Origin: Bradyrhizobium sp. AZCC 1721
GTDB lineage: Bacteria; Pseudomonadota; Alphaproteobacteria; Rhizobiales; Xanthobacteraceae
Direction of reading: 5' to 3'
DNA: 64,000 nt
Assembly: GCF_036924715.1 (NCBI RefSeq)
Contig: NZ_JAZHSB010000001.1
Coordinates: 5,633,001 to 5,697,000, forward strand
The notes under the pieces were generated by a model, which saw nothing but the letters and a program-made list of their open reading frames with translations, was not told where the DNA came from and did no database searches. Shown piece after piece: positions 1 through 12,100 of the stretch. Made by a program: the position numbers and the translations under genes. Numbering within the stretch: position 1 is the first letter of the stretch; every line of letters begins with the position of its first letter.

Positions 1-1480
1 GCGCGGTCTTGAGAGCTGTCCCGTCCAGCGACATTTCACCGCTGACATAGCCAACGAGCTGGCGGGCAGCGCCGACCTCGCGCGCCACCACCACCGCCGA
101 CCGCACGCCAGCCTGCGCCAACAGCCGCGCCTCGATCTCGCCGAGCTCGATCCGAAAACCGCGGATCTTCACCTGGTGGTCGGCGCGGCCGATATATTCG
201 ATCACGCCGTCGGCGCGCCACCGCGCCACGTCGCCGGTGCGGTAGAGCCGCGCGCCTGGCGGGCCGAACGGATCGGGGATGAAGCGCTCCGCGGTCAGCG
301 CGCCGCGCTGCCAGTAGCCGCGCGCCAGGCCCGCGCCGCCGATATAGAGCTCGCCCGCAACGCCAACCGGCGCCAGGTTGAGGTCGTTGTCGAGGATATG
401 CAACGTGGTGTTGCCGATCGGGCCGCCCAGCACCGGACGATCGTCCTTGGCATCGAGGCGGTGGCGGGCCGACCACACCGTGGTCTCGGTCGGGCCGTAC
501 AGGTTCCAGACCTCGCCGGCCTGCGCCACCAGCCGCCGCGCCAGGTCCGGCGGCAAGGCCTCGCCGCCGCACAGCACGCGGCAACTCGCGGGTAGCAGTT
601 GGCCATCGTCATGATCGAGCAGCATCCGCCAGGTTGACGGCGTCGCCTGGATCATGGTGACGCCGTGCGTCACCACTATCGCCTTGAGCCGCGACGGATC
701 ATGCGCAGCCGCGCGATCCGCCAGCACCACGCATGCTCCGCGCGTGAGCGGCAGCCACAGTTCCAGCACCGCGATGTCGAACGACAGTGAGGTCAGGCCG
801 AGCACGCGATCCTCGCGCGTAAGGCCCGGCCGATCCGCCATCGTCGCCAGAAAGTTTGTCACCGCATCATGGCGGACCATCACGCCCTTGGGCAGGCCGG
901 TCGAGCCCGAGGTGTAGATCACATAAGCCAGGCTTTCGGGGTGGACCACGACATCAAGATTGCCGCCGTCACCGCCCTCGCCATCTTCGTGCTGCTTCTC
1001 GTCGAGCAGCCACGCCTCGGCGCCGGTCTCCTCCAGCACCGGCGCAAACTGATCCAGCAGCGCCCGTTGCGTCAGCACCAGCGCCGCACCGCTGTCGCGC
1101 AGCATGTGCGCCAGCCGCTCCGCCGGATAGTCCGGATCGAGCGGCAGATAGGCCCCGCCCGCCTTCAATACCGCGAGCAGCGCGACCATGATCTCGACGC
1201 CGCGCTCCAGCGCCAGCCCCACCACCGCGTCGGTTCCGACGCCGCGATCACGCAGCCGCCGCGCCAGCCGATTGGCGCGCACGTTCAACGCGCGATAACT
1301 CAGCTCCTTATCGCCAAACACCAGGGCAACAGCGTCCGGAGATTGATCGACCTGCGCCTCGAACTGTTCGATAAACGAGCGGTCCCGTGGATATTGTGCC
1401 TGCGTCCGATTCCACGTCTCCAGCAAAAGCTGACGCTCTTCGTCAGGCAGAACATCCAGTTGCCGCACCGGAGAGCGAGG
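1..1480 (-). other. Adenylation domain 4 (Gly code), partial
   Basis: The domain holds GLPKGVMV near 890, FDIAVLEL near 775, IQATPSTW near 640, VLCGGEA near 565, NLYGPTETTVW near 495 and KIRGFRIELGEIE near 150. The pocket residues, aligned by hand to GrsA, read D, I, L, Q, L, G, L, V, W. That matches the DILQLGxxWK pattern known for glycine. The end of the domain lies beyond the left edge. Confidence 0.6.
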
Positions 1481-3890
1481 CGCGCGCTCCAGCACCTCCG
1501 CCATCTGATCGAGCGCCTGCTGCATCAAGGCGCAGATGCGATCGGCCGAGAGCGGATGGACGACTTGAGCGGTCAAGCCGAGCGCCTGACCATAATCCTC
1601 GACCGCCATCATCAAGGGATAGTTCGTACGCTCTTCGCCGCCGAGCCACTCGATGCCCTTCAGGCCTGCGCCGCCCTGCCCCGTGGACGAAGCCTCCGGC
1701 ATGGCGTTGTGCCGGTAATTCAGGATCGAACTGAACAGGGACGCGGGCGCGGCGACACCGCTGCATCGCTGCGCGAGCGCCAGCGAGGCATGTTCATGTG
1801 CCATCAGCTCGGCCAACCTTGCGTGAGCATGACGAACGCTGTCTTCAACCGCGCTGTCATCGAGATCAAGCCGCAGCGGCAATGTATTGATGAACAGCCC
1901 CATGGTGCGGTCGCCGCCGGCGCCCGCATGCATTCGGCCGAACAGAACCGTGCCGAACACGACGTGCTCACGCGCGCTGCTTCGCGCCACTACCTGACCC
2001 CATGCGAGATGGCAGAGGCTGGCAAGGCTAACCCCCAGCCGCCGTGCCAGAGCGCGGAGCCGTGCATTGAGCTGCTCCGGAAGCGTTCGCCGCGTTTCCG
2101 CCACGCCGCCACCGTCGCCATGCACGCGATCCAGCCCAAACGGCGTGGTCGGCTCATCGATATCAGACAGCATGCTTCGGAAGAAGCGCTCGTGCTCCGC
2201 AATAGCTGCCGATCCACGCGACTGCGCCACCAGATTCCGGAACGGATAGGGAGCCGGAAGCTCATGACCGCGTCCGGACAATATTTGCTGCACTTCCTCG
2301 TGCATCACTTCCAGAGTGGAGTGATCGCCGATCATATGATGCAGCAACACCAAAAGCAGCCAGCGCTCCTCGCCGGGATCGCGCGCGACCGCAAATCGCA
2401 ACAGCGGCGCCTTGCCAAGATCGATCCGATGGCGGCGCGGATCGAAACGCCGCGCAAGCTGCTCATGCGCCGGGCTCTCGCGGTCCAGCACGACCTCGGT
2501 GATGACTACAGAAGCTCGCCGCCAAACCACCTGCGCCGGAGCTGATAGCCCCTCCCATGCAATGGACGTGCGGAGAATATCGTGCCGGTCGATGACCTGC
2601 TGAACGGCGGCGAGATAACGGTCGATCAGGTCGCGGCTTGCGAACGCCATCTGGCCGACCAGCAGATACGGGTCGCCCTGCTTCGACAGCAGATGGTGAA
2701 ACAGGATGCCATCCTGTAGCGGTGACAGGCCGTAGATATCCTGGATGTTGGCGATGCCGCCGGGCACGTTGGCCACGATGCTGTCGATGTCGGATTGCTT
2801 CAACGCGATCAACGGCAGCAGCTCAGGCGTAATCGCCGTCGTCTGCGGCGTGATCAGATTGGCCGGAACAGCCGCGCCGACGCCGCCATTGAGGCTGGCG
2901 GCGAAATCGGCGAGCACGGGATTGGCGAACAGCGCGCGCACATCGGCGCTCAGCGAATGCCGCTGCAAGCGTTCCAGCATGCGGACCGCAAGCAGCGAGT
3001 GGCCGCCCAGTTCAAAGAAGTGATCGTTGCGTCCGATACGATCGACGCCGAGCAGCTCGGTCCAGATCCTTGCGACGACCTCCTCGGTCTCCCCTTGCGG
3101 CGGCTCGAAACTGCGCCTTGCAAAGGCATCATCCTCCGGCGCGGGCAGCGCCCTGCGATCGACCTTGCCGTTCGGCGTCAGCGGCAGTGTGTCCAGGCGC
3201 ACGAACGCCGACGGCACCATGTAGTCCGGCAAGCGCTCACGGAGGTGATTGCGCATCGCAGCCGCAAATTCACCGGCATCACGCTTCACGCCGTCGTCCT
3301 TCGTGGCCACATAGGCGACCAGCCGGGGGTCACCGCTGCGATCCTGAAGCGCCAGCACCACCGCGTCGGTCACGCCGGTGTGCTCATTAAGGCGAAACTC
3401 GATCTCGCCCAATTCAATGCGGAAGCCGCGGATTTTTACCTGATGATCGTTGCGGCCGAGGAACGCGATGTTGCCGTCCGGCAGGTAACGTCCGAGATCG
3501 CCGCTGCGATACATTCGCGCGCCAGTAACGCTACTGAAGGGATCGCGCACGAAACGTTCCGCCGTCAGGTCGGCGCGATTGAGATAGCCGCGAGCGACCC
3601 CTGCCCCGCCGATATAGATTTCGCCGGTCGCCCCGAGCGGAACGGGCGCAGCGAACCTGTCCAGCAGATAGATTCGCGTATTGGGAAGCGGACGACCGAT
3701 TGGGACGACATCGCCATCAAACCCCGCCGGCCGCAGCCAACTGGTAGCGCAGACCGTTGTTTCCGTCGGCCCGTAGCCATTGAAGACGGCAACGCCAGGC
3801 GGCAGATCCTTGATCAATTCCACCTTGGGCAATTCGCCGGCGACGACGAGCACCTGCAGCGACGCCAGCCTGTCGAGATCATCCCCGCCC
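1..3890 (-). CDS. NRPS, downstream part after frameshift (rest of A, PCP, C, A), runs off left edge
   Basis: This is the continuation of the synthetase that starts at 6158, in a reading frame shifted by one base. Checked by hand at several points between 3871 and 480, the frame stays constant. It encodes the second half of an adenylation domain (GYGPTETT core near 3770), a carrier domain with LGGHS near 3000, a condensation domain from about 2745 to 1540 whose active-site motif reads HHMIGDHS (near 2335; His where Gly is usual), and a further adenylation domain from about 1480 to the edge. No thioesterase domain is seen, so elongation or release continues outside the window. There is no convincing independent start codon with a ribosome binding site at the 5' end, so I regard it as one gene with 3879..6158 rather than a separate protein. 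Confidence 0.85.
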
Positions 3891-4676
3891 CTGCAGCATG
3901 GCCGGCGGCAAGGTCGCGTGCGTAATGGCGTTGTCCGAGAGAAAATCGAGCAGTTCCGACGTATTGCGGTGCTGTCGCGGACCGACGAGAAACAGCTCGG
4001 CCCCCGAGCACAGGGCCATGACAATTTCCCAGGTGCTGGCGTCGAAGCTGAACGAGGCAAACTGCACGATGCGGCTGCGCTGGGAAACGTCAGACAGCGC
4101 TCGCTGTGCCAGCGCCAGATTTACCAGGCCGCGATGCTCGACCATCACCCCCTTTGGCCGGCCGGTAGAGCCGGACGTGTAGATGATGTAGGCGAGATGC
4201 CGCGATGTAAGTCCCGTGACACGGTCGCCTGGATCTGATGCCGCCAGACTGGCGACGGTGGATGCGCTCGCCTCCAGATCGACAACCTTGCACGCCGCAT
4301 CCGCGAAGATTGCGCGTCCGGCATCGTCAACGATCAACAATCCCGGGCTTGCATCCTCCACGATCTGCCGCAGCCGCTCCGCAGGATAGGCCGGATCCAG
4401 CGGCAGATAGGCGCCGCCCGCCTTCAGCACGGCCAGCAGGCTGACGACCATGGCGATGCCGCGCTCCAGGCAGATCGCGACCGGCTGATCTGGACCGACG
4501 CCCAAAGCGATCAGGTGCCGCGCGAGCCGATTGGCCTTCGCATCAAGCTCGCCATAGCTCAGACGAACGTCCTCGTGAACCAGCGCTGTGGCTTCGGGGG
4601 CGGTTCGGACTTGCTCTGCGAACAGTTCGTGGATGCAGCGCTCCGATGGGAACGGCGCAGCAGTTTCGTTCCATGT
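3140..4676 (-). other. Adenylation domain 3 (Phe-like code), interrupted by the frameshift
   Basis: Reading across the frameshift and aligning by hand to the GrsA phenylalanine domain gives pocket residues D (235), A (236), W (239), T (278), V (299), A (301), G (322), V (330), C (331), with the invariant Lys assumed. This is close to the known phenylalanine code DAWTIAAICK, the main difference being Gly for Ala at 322. I infer an aromatic residue, most likely Phe. The code is assembled from both frames, and its coherence across the break argues that the domain was functional until very recently or still is. Confidence 0.6.
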
Positions 4677-6158
4677 ATCCAGAACGAGCTTGCGTTCCTC
4701 TTGGCCGACAATATCGATTTGATCGACGATTTGATCCGCGTCGATGACCATGGCCCGCAGCAAGACGAGCAGATAGTCCCGGTAACGCTTGATCGTCGCT
4801 TCGCCGAACAGTGCCGTTGCATAGTTCAAGGCACCGACGATGCGGCCGTCCACTTCGCCCAGATTGAGCTCGAGATCGAACTTGACCTGCTGCAGCGGGA
4901 TATCGGCTATCTCGGCCTTGAGGCCTGGTAGCTCAACGATTGCCGCCTCGTTGTTCTGCCAGGCGAACACGACCTGAAAGACCGGCGTATGCTCTAGCCG
5001 CCGCGGCGGCTGAATGATCTCGACGAGTTGCTCGAACGGCAGATCCTGATGATCCTGAGCTTCGAGCGCCGCAGCGCGCACGCGGCTGAGCAACTCCGCC
5101 ACATCAGGCTCTCCCGATAAATCGACGCGGAGCGCCAGCATGTTGACGAAGAAGCCGACCAGGCCCTCGATTTCGCGCCTGTTGCGGTTTGCCGTCGGCG
5201 TGCCGATCACGAGATCGGTCTGCCCGGAAAGTTTTGACAACACCGCCGCCCAGGCCGCCAGCACCGTCATGAATGCCGTCGCGCGGTGCGACTGGCTGAA
5301 TATCCTGATGCGATGCGCAAGCTCGGCGTCGATCTCGATCGGCAATGACGCGCCGGCGAGAGACCTGACCGGCGGGCGGGGCCGGTCTGTCGGCAATTCG
5401 AGCACCGCGGCAGCGCCCGCGAGCGCCTGCCGCCAATAGTCGACCTGCCGCTGCAACCGCTCGCCCGTCAGCCACTGCCGTTGCCAGGCAGCGTAGTCCG
5501 GATACTGAATTGCCAGCGGCAGCAACGGATCATGTTGGCCCGCCGTGAAGGCTCGGTAAAGCGCGCCCAGTTCGCGCACGAGCACGCCCATCGACCAGCC
5601 GTCAGATATGATGTGATGCTGGGTGAGCAGGAACAGATACTTCTTCTCCGCTGTCCGTATCAGGCGTCCGCGGATCAATGGTCCTGCGGCGAGATCAAAC
5701 GGCGTAGCGACCTCCTCGCGGCACAAGCGCGCGAGTTCCTGTTCGGCATTCAGGCTTTGCCGCAAATCATGTTCGAGCACCGGCAGGTGCTCATCGGCCG
5801 ACAGCGATTCAACGCAAGGCTTTCCTTCGACCACGCGGAAGACACTGCGCAGCGCTTCGTGACGCGCAAACAACCGGTCAAGGCTGCGACGCCATGCATC
5901 GACGTCGAGATCACCCGCGAGGCGCAAAGCGCCGCGAATGTGATAGTTGGCGTTGGCGCCATCGACCTGCGCCAGCAACCAAAGCCGCTGCTGTGCAAAA
6001 GACAATTCCAGCGGCTCGCCGCGCGGCACCGCCGGAATCGAGGAGATTGCATTCTTGCCGGCAGTTCGACCGCGGTCTCTCGCCAGCGACAGGAGCTTTT
6101 TCACCTGTGCGGAATCCAGATCACGCAAACTTGGCATTGATGGTTCAGCCATGTTCAC
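3879..6158 (-). CDS. NRPS, upstream part (C domain and first half of A), ends at frameshift
   Basis: 759 residues. A leader of about 45 residues is followed by a condensation domain (about residues 45-480, catalytic HHIISDG at 181-187) and the N-terminal part of an adenylation domain (from about 495; YTSGSTGRPKG at 660-670; FDAS at 705-708). Translation then ends abruptly after LPPAMLQ, in the middle of the A domain, with a TGA at 3881-3879, while the expected protein continues in the next frame. The start is GTG at 6158, overlapping the stop of the upstream synthetase by four bases (GTGA), which indicates translational coupling and cooperation in one assembly line. The break lies in the G-rich run GGGGCGGGG. 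It could be a real mutation, a sequencing error or, less likely, recoding. Confidence 0.9.
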   Translation of the reverse strand: MNMAEPSMPSLRDLDSAQVKKLLSLARDRGRTAGKNAISSIPAVPRGEPLELSFAQQRLWLLAQVDGANANYHIRGALRLAGDLDVDAWRRSLDRLFARHEALRSVFRVVEGKPCVESLSADEHLPVLEHDLRQSLNAEQELARLCREEVATPFDLAAGPLIRGRLIRTAEKKYLFLLTQHHIISDGWSMGVLVRELGALYRAFTAGQHDPLLPLAIQYPDYAAWQRQWLTGERLQRQVDYWRQALAGAAAVLELPTDRPRPPVRSLAGASLPIEIDAELAHRIRIFSQSHRATAFMTVLAAWAAVLSKLSGQTDLVIGTPTANRNRREIEGLVGFFVNMLALRVDLSGEPDVAELLSRVRAAALEAQDHQDLPFEQLVEIIQPPRRLEHTPVFQVVFAWQNNEAAIVELPGLKAEIADIPLQQVKFDLELNLGEVDGRIVGALNYATALFGEATIKRYRDYLLVLLRAMVIDADQIVDQIDIVGQEERKLVLDTWNETAAPFPSERCIHELFAEQVRTAPEATALVHEDVRLSYGELDAKANRLARHLIALGVGPDQPVAICLERGIAMVVSLLAVLKAGGAYLPLDPAYPAERLRQIVEDASPGLLIVDDAGRAIFADAACKVVDLEASASTVASLAASDPGDRVTGLTSRHLAYIIYTSGSTGRPKGVMVEHRGLVNLALAQRALSDVSQRSRIVQFASFSFDASTWEIVMALCSGAELFLVGPRQHRNTSELLDFLSDNAITHATLPPAMLQGRG

Positions 6159-9100
6159 TGCCCCGCCGCGATCAGATCCTGGAGCTCATCGGCATCGAAC
6201 TCCTGCTCGATCAGCCTGATCGACACGACGCGCGCGAATGACGCGAGGTCGGGATGAACGAACAGATCTGAAACCGGGATCGACACGCCGATCTCCTGCG
6301 ACACCCGGCTAAGCACCCGCACCGCCAGCAATGAGTGTCCCCCGAGCTCGAAGAAGTGATCGTTGCGTCCGATCTGCTCTACGCCGAGCAGTTCGGCCCA
6401 GATCTTCGCCAGCGCGATCTCGATTTCGTCCTCGGGCGCCTCATAGAAGCGGTGCGGCTGGGCATCCTCGTGCGGCGACGGCAATGCGCGGCGGTCGATC
6501 TTGCCATTGGGGGTCAGCGGCAATTGCTCGAGCACCACGATCGCCGATGGCACCATGTAATCAGGCAGAATGGCCGACAGCGCATCGCGCAAGGCGCGGC
6601 CGTCAAGGGTCGGCTCGCCGCTCGCATAGGCGATCAACTGACGCCCGGTCCTGCTCTCGCGCGCCACCACGGCGGCGGCGCGCACGCCGCGCTGCTCGAG
6701 CAGGCGCGCCTCGATCTCTCCCAATTCGATCCGGAAGCCGCGGATCTTCACCTGCTGGTCGGCGCGGCCGACATAGTCGATCACGCCGTCCGCCCGCCAC
6801 CGCGCAAGGTCGCCGGTCCGGTAGAGACGCGCGCCGCTACCGCCGAACGGATCCGGGATAAACCGTTCCGCTGTCAGCGCGGCCCGGTTCAGATAGCCTC
6901 GCGCCAATCCAACACCGCCGATGAACAGCTCGCCAGTGACACCAACGGGTACAATGTTGAGATCGGCATCGAGAATGTAGGCGGACCTATTGCCAACGGG
7001 CCGTCCGATCGGCGCCGGCTGGCCCGGCGTCAACGCGGCGTCGTCGACGAGCCACGCTGTCGGCGCGATCACCGTTTCGGTCGGGCCGTAGGCGTTGACC
7101 AGAAGGTCGACATCGGCGGCCTGGCGAAGCGCTTTGATTACGCTATCCGACCAGGCCTCGCCGCCGACAATGCAGGCCCTGATCGAAAGCCGGCGCCCAC
7201 TCTGCCGCAACGCTGCGCTCAATTGGTCCGCATAGGCCGGCGGCAGAAAGATCGACGTTACCGAGTTTCTCGCAATCTCATCGACGAGGTCGTCGATCAA
7301 TAGACCTGGCCTGGACGGCAGCACGAGCGAGCCACCTGTCATCAGCGGCACCAGCCAGCGCTCGTGCGCGATGTCAAAATTGATCGAGGCCGACTGGAAT
7401 TCCCGGTCGCGGGAAGTCATGCGGTACAATCGGCCGATCGCTTCGCAATGCATGGCCAGCGGCCCATGCGTTACCGCCACGCCCTTCGGCATCCCGGTCG
7501 AACCCGACGTGTAGATCACATAGGCCAGACTATCCGGATGAATCTCGACGTTCAGATTGGCTGTATCTTCGCCGACGGGCCGTTGGGGCTCGTCGATGCA
7601 CCAGGCCTCGACGCCGGTCTCGCGCAGCACTGGCGCGAGGGGTTCGAGCAGCGCGCTTTGCGTCAATACCAGTGTCGCCGCGCTGTCGCGCAGCATGTAG
7701 GCGAGCCGCTCGGCCGGATAATCCGGATCGAGCGGAAGATAGGCGCCGCTTGCTTTCAGGACGGCCAGCAGCGCGACCATCATTTCAGGGCTGCGCATCA
7801 AAGCGATGCCGGTCAGGCGATCTGGACCGGCGTCGAAGTGGCGAAGCCGCCGCGCAAGCTGGTTGGCCCGGGCATTGACCTCGCCATAGCTCAAGCGCTG
7901 GCCGCCCCATACAATCGCAACGGCAGAAGGCGCCGCCGCGGCTTGCGCCTCGATATGCGCGACGACGCCGACATAGGAAGCACCTGTCGCCAAGCGGCCG
8001 GCACTGCTCCATTCCAGAATTCGCCGGGCCTCATCACCGGCGGATAATCCGAGATTGCCGATCGGCCGCTCCGCATTGGCAGCGATCCGCTCCAGCAATC
8101 CGTGCAGGATGTCCCGGAGGCGCCGGATGGCAACCTCGTCAAAGCGGGCGCGGTCGTAGCTGAACTCGAGATCGAGCCGTTCGCTTCCGGCAAACACGGC
8201 AACCGCCAGCGCATAATTTGTCGGCGTCACATGTTGCACCCGTCCCAGGCGCGGGCCGCTCTCCCCCGTTCCGCGCAGCGCCTCATCGATCGGATAGTTT
8301 TCGAACACCAGAATGCTGTCGAACAGCGCCTGCCCGGCCTGGCCGGCGAGGCGCTGGATTTCGTAGAGCGGCGTCCAGCCATGCTCGCGCAAGGCCAGGT
8401 TCTGCTCCTGCAACTGACGCAGCCACTCGCCAGTTCGCGCTTGCGGGCTCGGCGCGTCGACAATCGGCAACGTATTGATGAAGAGGCCCACCATCTCCTC
8501 GGAGCCCGGCAGGTCTGCCGGACGGCCCGACACGGTCACCCCGAAACAGACGGCGGCCTGCCCCGAATGCCGCCGCAACAACTGCGCCCACGCCGCCTGA
8601 ACGAGCGTATTGAGCGTCACGCGCTCACGTTTCGCAAATGCCTTCAGCCGTTCGGCCAATTCCGGATTCATCGAAAGCGCAATGCTGGCGTGTCCCTCCT
8701 CCGATGTTTTGTTGTTCGTAGCCGGCGCATTCGCCAGCAGGGTCGGCGCTTCGAGCCCTGCCAAAGCGTCGCGCCAGAATTTTTCGGCGCCTGCATGATC
8801 GCGGCCCTGCAGCCATGCGATGTAGTTGCGATAGCTGCCCTGCACGGCCGGCAGTGTGCCCCCGCTCACATGCCGAAACACCTCCGCAACCAACCGCGCC
8901 GAGCTCCAGCCGTCGACAAAGATGTGGTGATGGGTCCAGATCAGCCAGTGGCGCTTGTCGTCGAGTCGGATCAACCGCACCCGCTGCAACGGGGGCTGAG
9001 AGACGTCAAAGCCGCTCTCGCGCTCCCGCCGCGACGCATCCGCCAGCACGGCATCCAGTTCAGCGCGCCCGCCATTGCGTTCCAGCGCTGCCGTCCGGTT

Positions 9101-12100
9101 GCGCCAATCCTCTTCGACGAATGGCACCGTCACATGACGGTGCACAACCTGCTGGGCCGCGCCTGACATATGTTGCCAGACAAAGCCGGTCCGCAAGGCG
9201 GCGTGCCGGTCACTCACTGCCTGCCACGCGGCTCGAAGCTTGTCGGCCTCGAAGCCGAACAGCTCGAGCCCAATCTGGTTGACATAGGCATCGTTGTCGC
9301 CATCGCGGACCGCGTGGAACAGCATGCCCTGCTGCATCGGCGAGAGCGGATAGATGTCCTCGATGCCGCGGAGATCGAAAGTCGTCGCCAACCGATCGAG
9401 ATCGGCCTGGTCGAGCCCGGACAACGCAACGTCCGAAGGCGTGAGACCAGATGCTCCGCTGCAGCAATGCGCCACCAGCTCGCGCAGGGCCATTTCGTAA
9501 AGTTTCGCCAGCCGCTCGACCGTCTCTCGCCGATAGCGCTTGCGTCCGTATCCGAACGACAGATACAGACGTCCCTCACGCACCAGACCGGTGATGTTCA
9601 GCCATCCCCGCAAGGGAGCGGCGGCGCTGCGAGACGCACCCGCGCTCTCGGGCGCGAATCCGAACAGCGAGGAAGCCCCCACGCTGCCGTCGAAGCGGCC
9701 GAGATAGTTGAAGACGATCTGCGGCTCCGCCAGTTGGGCCAGCGCCTTGCGCTGGTCCTCGGAGCCGAGATAGCGCAACACGCCGTAGCCAAGCCCACGG
9801 TTCGGAAGCGCGCGAAGCTTCTCCTTCACCGTCTTGATCAGGGAGGCATGGTCGTCCGACCCGCCTTGCAGCCGCACCGGGAAGGCCGTCGTGAACCAAC
9901 CGACCGTCCGGGATACATCCGCATCCGGAAAGATGTCCTCGCGGCCATGCCCCTCGATCTCGATCGTCACATCGTCGCGCTGGCTCCAGCGCGATACGGC
10001 ACGCGCCAGGCTCGCCAGCATCAGATCGTTGACCTGGGTCCGATAGGCCGACGGCGCCTCCTGCAGCAGGCTTGACGTCACTTCGGTATCGAACACCAGC
10101 GACACCTCTTCGCCGTCACCGACGCGATCGACGCCGCCATGATCATCGTCGCACGGCAGGCTTGGACCCGCCGCACAATCGAGCCAGAACGGCAGTTCGC
10201 CAGCTAGCTCCCTGGTCGCCGCGCAGGAATGCAACCGTTCACCCCAGGACGCATAAGACTCGCTCTTCGGCGGCAGCGTCACGGCGGCGCCTCTCTTCAA
10301 CTGGTCGTACGCCGCGGCCAGATCCTCAAGAAGTACACGCCAAGATACGCCGTCGACAACCAGATGATGGATCGCGATCAGCAGCCGCTGGCTGCCGTCC
10401 GCAAGGTCCATCGCCACCGCACGCAGCAAACGACCCGCGGACAGCGACAAGCTTTCCTGCGCGGCCGATGCAAGCGCGGTGACCTGTGTCGCATCTCCGA
10501 CATCGGTATGGATCCACAGCAATTCCGAGGGCGATGGCGGTGTGCCCTGCGCCGCGCGCCACGCGCCGTCGACCTGCGCGAACTGCAGGCGCAACGCATC
10601 GTGATGATCGACGATCGTCGTCAGCGCACGCCGCAGCGTCTCCCAGTCCATCCGCGTCTGCGGTGCCAGCAGCACCGCCTGGTTCCAATGGTTCCTGTTG
10701 CCGATGTCTTCGCTGAAAAAACGCGCCTGAATGGGCAGCAAATGACGCATGCCGGTTGCCGCATCGGTCGAAACCTTTGCGGTCGAACTCTCCTTCCTTG
10801 CCGCAGGTGCCGCCGCGACGGCGGCAACGGTTGCCAACCCCGCCACGGTCTGCTGGCCGAAGACCTGCTTCGGCGTCAGGCGAATGCCGCGCTTGCGCAA
10901 GCGTGCGATGATCTGCAGGCTGAGAATGGAATCGCCGCCAAGCTCAAAAAAATTGTCGTTGCGGCCGATGCGTTCGCGACCGAGTACCTCACGCCAAACC
11001 GCCGCAATCTGTTCCTCAGTGTCTCCCAGCGGGGCGGAATAGTTCGCGGCGACCACACCTCCCGCCGGCTCCGGCAGCGCCTTGCGGTCGACCTTGCCGT
11101 TTGGCGTGAGCGGCAGCCGCTGCAGAACAATGACGTGCGACGGCACCATGTATTCCGGCACCACCGTCGCCAATTGCTGCTTGATCATATCCGGCTTCGG
11201 CGTGGCGCCCATCGCGGGCACACAATAAGCAACGAGCTCCTGGCGTTCGGCGCTGCCGCCGATGGCGCGTGCGACAACCACCGCGTCGTCGATCCCCTGC
11301 AGCGCCTTGATCGCGCGCCCGACTTCGCCAAGCTCGATGCGATAGCCGCGCAGCTTGATCTGATCATCGCTACGGCCGAGGAATATCAGGCGACCTGCCC
11401 GATCGCAGCGAACGCGATCGCCGGTGCGATACAGCCGCGCTCCGGCAGGCCCAAACGGATCCGGAACAAAGCGTTCGGCGGTCAGGCCAGCCTCGCCACG
11501 ATAGCCCCGCGCAACGCCGGCGCCGCCAATATAGAGTTCGCCGGCTACGCCGATCGGCACTTCGTTCAGCGCATCATCCAGAACGTGCGCGCGCAGATTG
11601 GCAAGCGGCAAGCCAATCGGAACCGAACCCGTCCCGCATTCAGCTTCACATTCGTGCGTGACCGCGCCAACTGTCGTTTCCGTCGGCCCGTAGTGATTCA
11701 GAATTCGGCATTGCGGCCGCAACGGCCGGATCTCGTTCAACAGCGCAGAATCACTGGCTTCCCCACCGAGGATCAGCGCATCGCTCGGCAGGAGATCGGC
11801 CGAGCGTGACGCCTTCAGCAGCCCTCGCAGATGGCTGGGCACGATCTTGAGAACGCCGACTTCGCCGTCCCGCATGACTTTCGCGAACGCATCCGCATCG
11901 AACACCACTTCGGGCGGCAACAAATGCAGCGTCGCGCCGGAGGCGAGCGCACCGAACAGGACGGTATGGCCGAGATCCGCCGCGACTGTCGAGACCATCG
12001 CCATGTTCGCCAAGTGCTGCGGTTGCAGGCGCGGCAGCAGGGCCTGCACATAGTTCGCCAACGCGCCGTGCGAGACGGCGACGCCCTTCGGCGTCCCGGT

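Noticed and set aside
869..2545. Long plus-strand open frame of 558 codons
   Set aside because: It is the antisense of the NRPS condensation and adenylation domains, which give strong protein motifs on the minus strand; its own translation is Arg/Gln-rich and without motifs.
2795..3925. Plus-strand open frame of 376 codons
   Set aside because: Shadow of the NRPS PCP and A domain on the minus strand.
10229..11809. Plus-strand open frame of 526 codons
   Set aside because: Antisense of the Asp module of the large NRPS.
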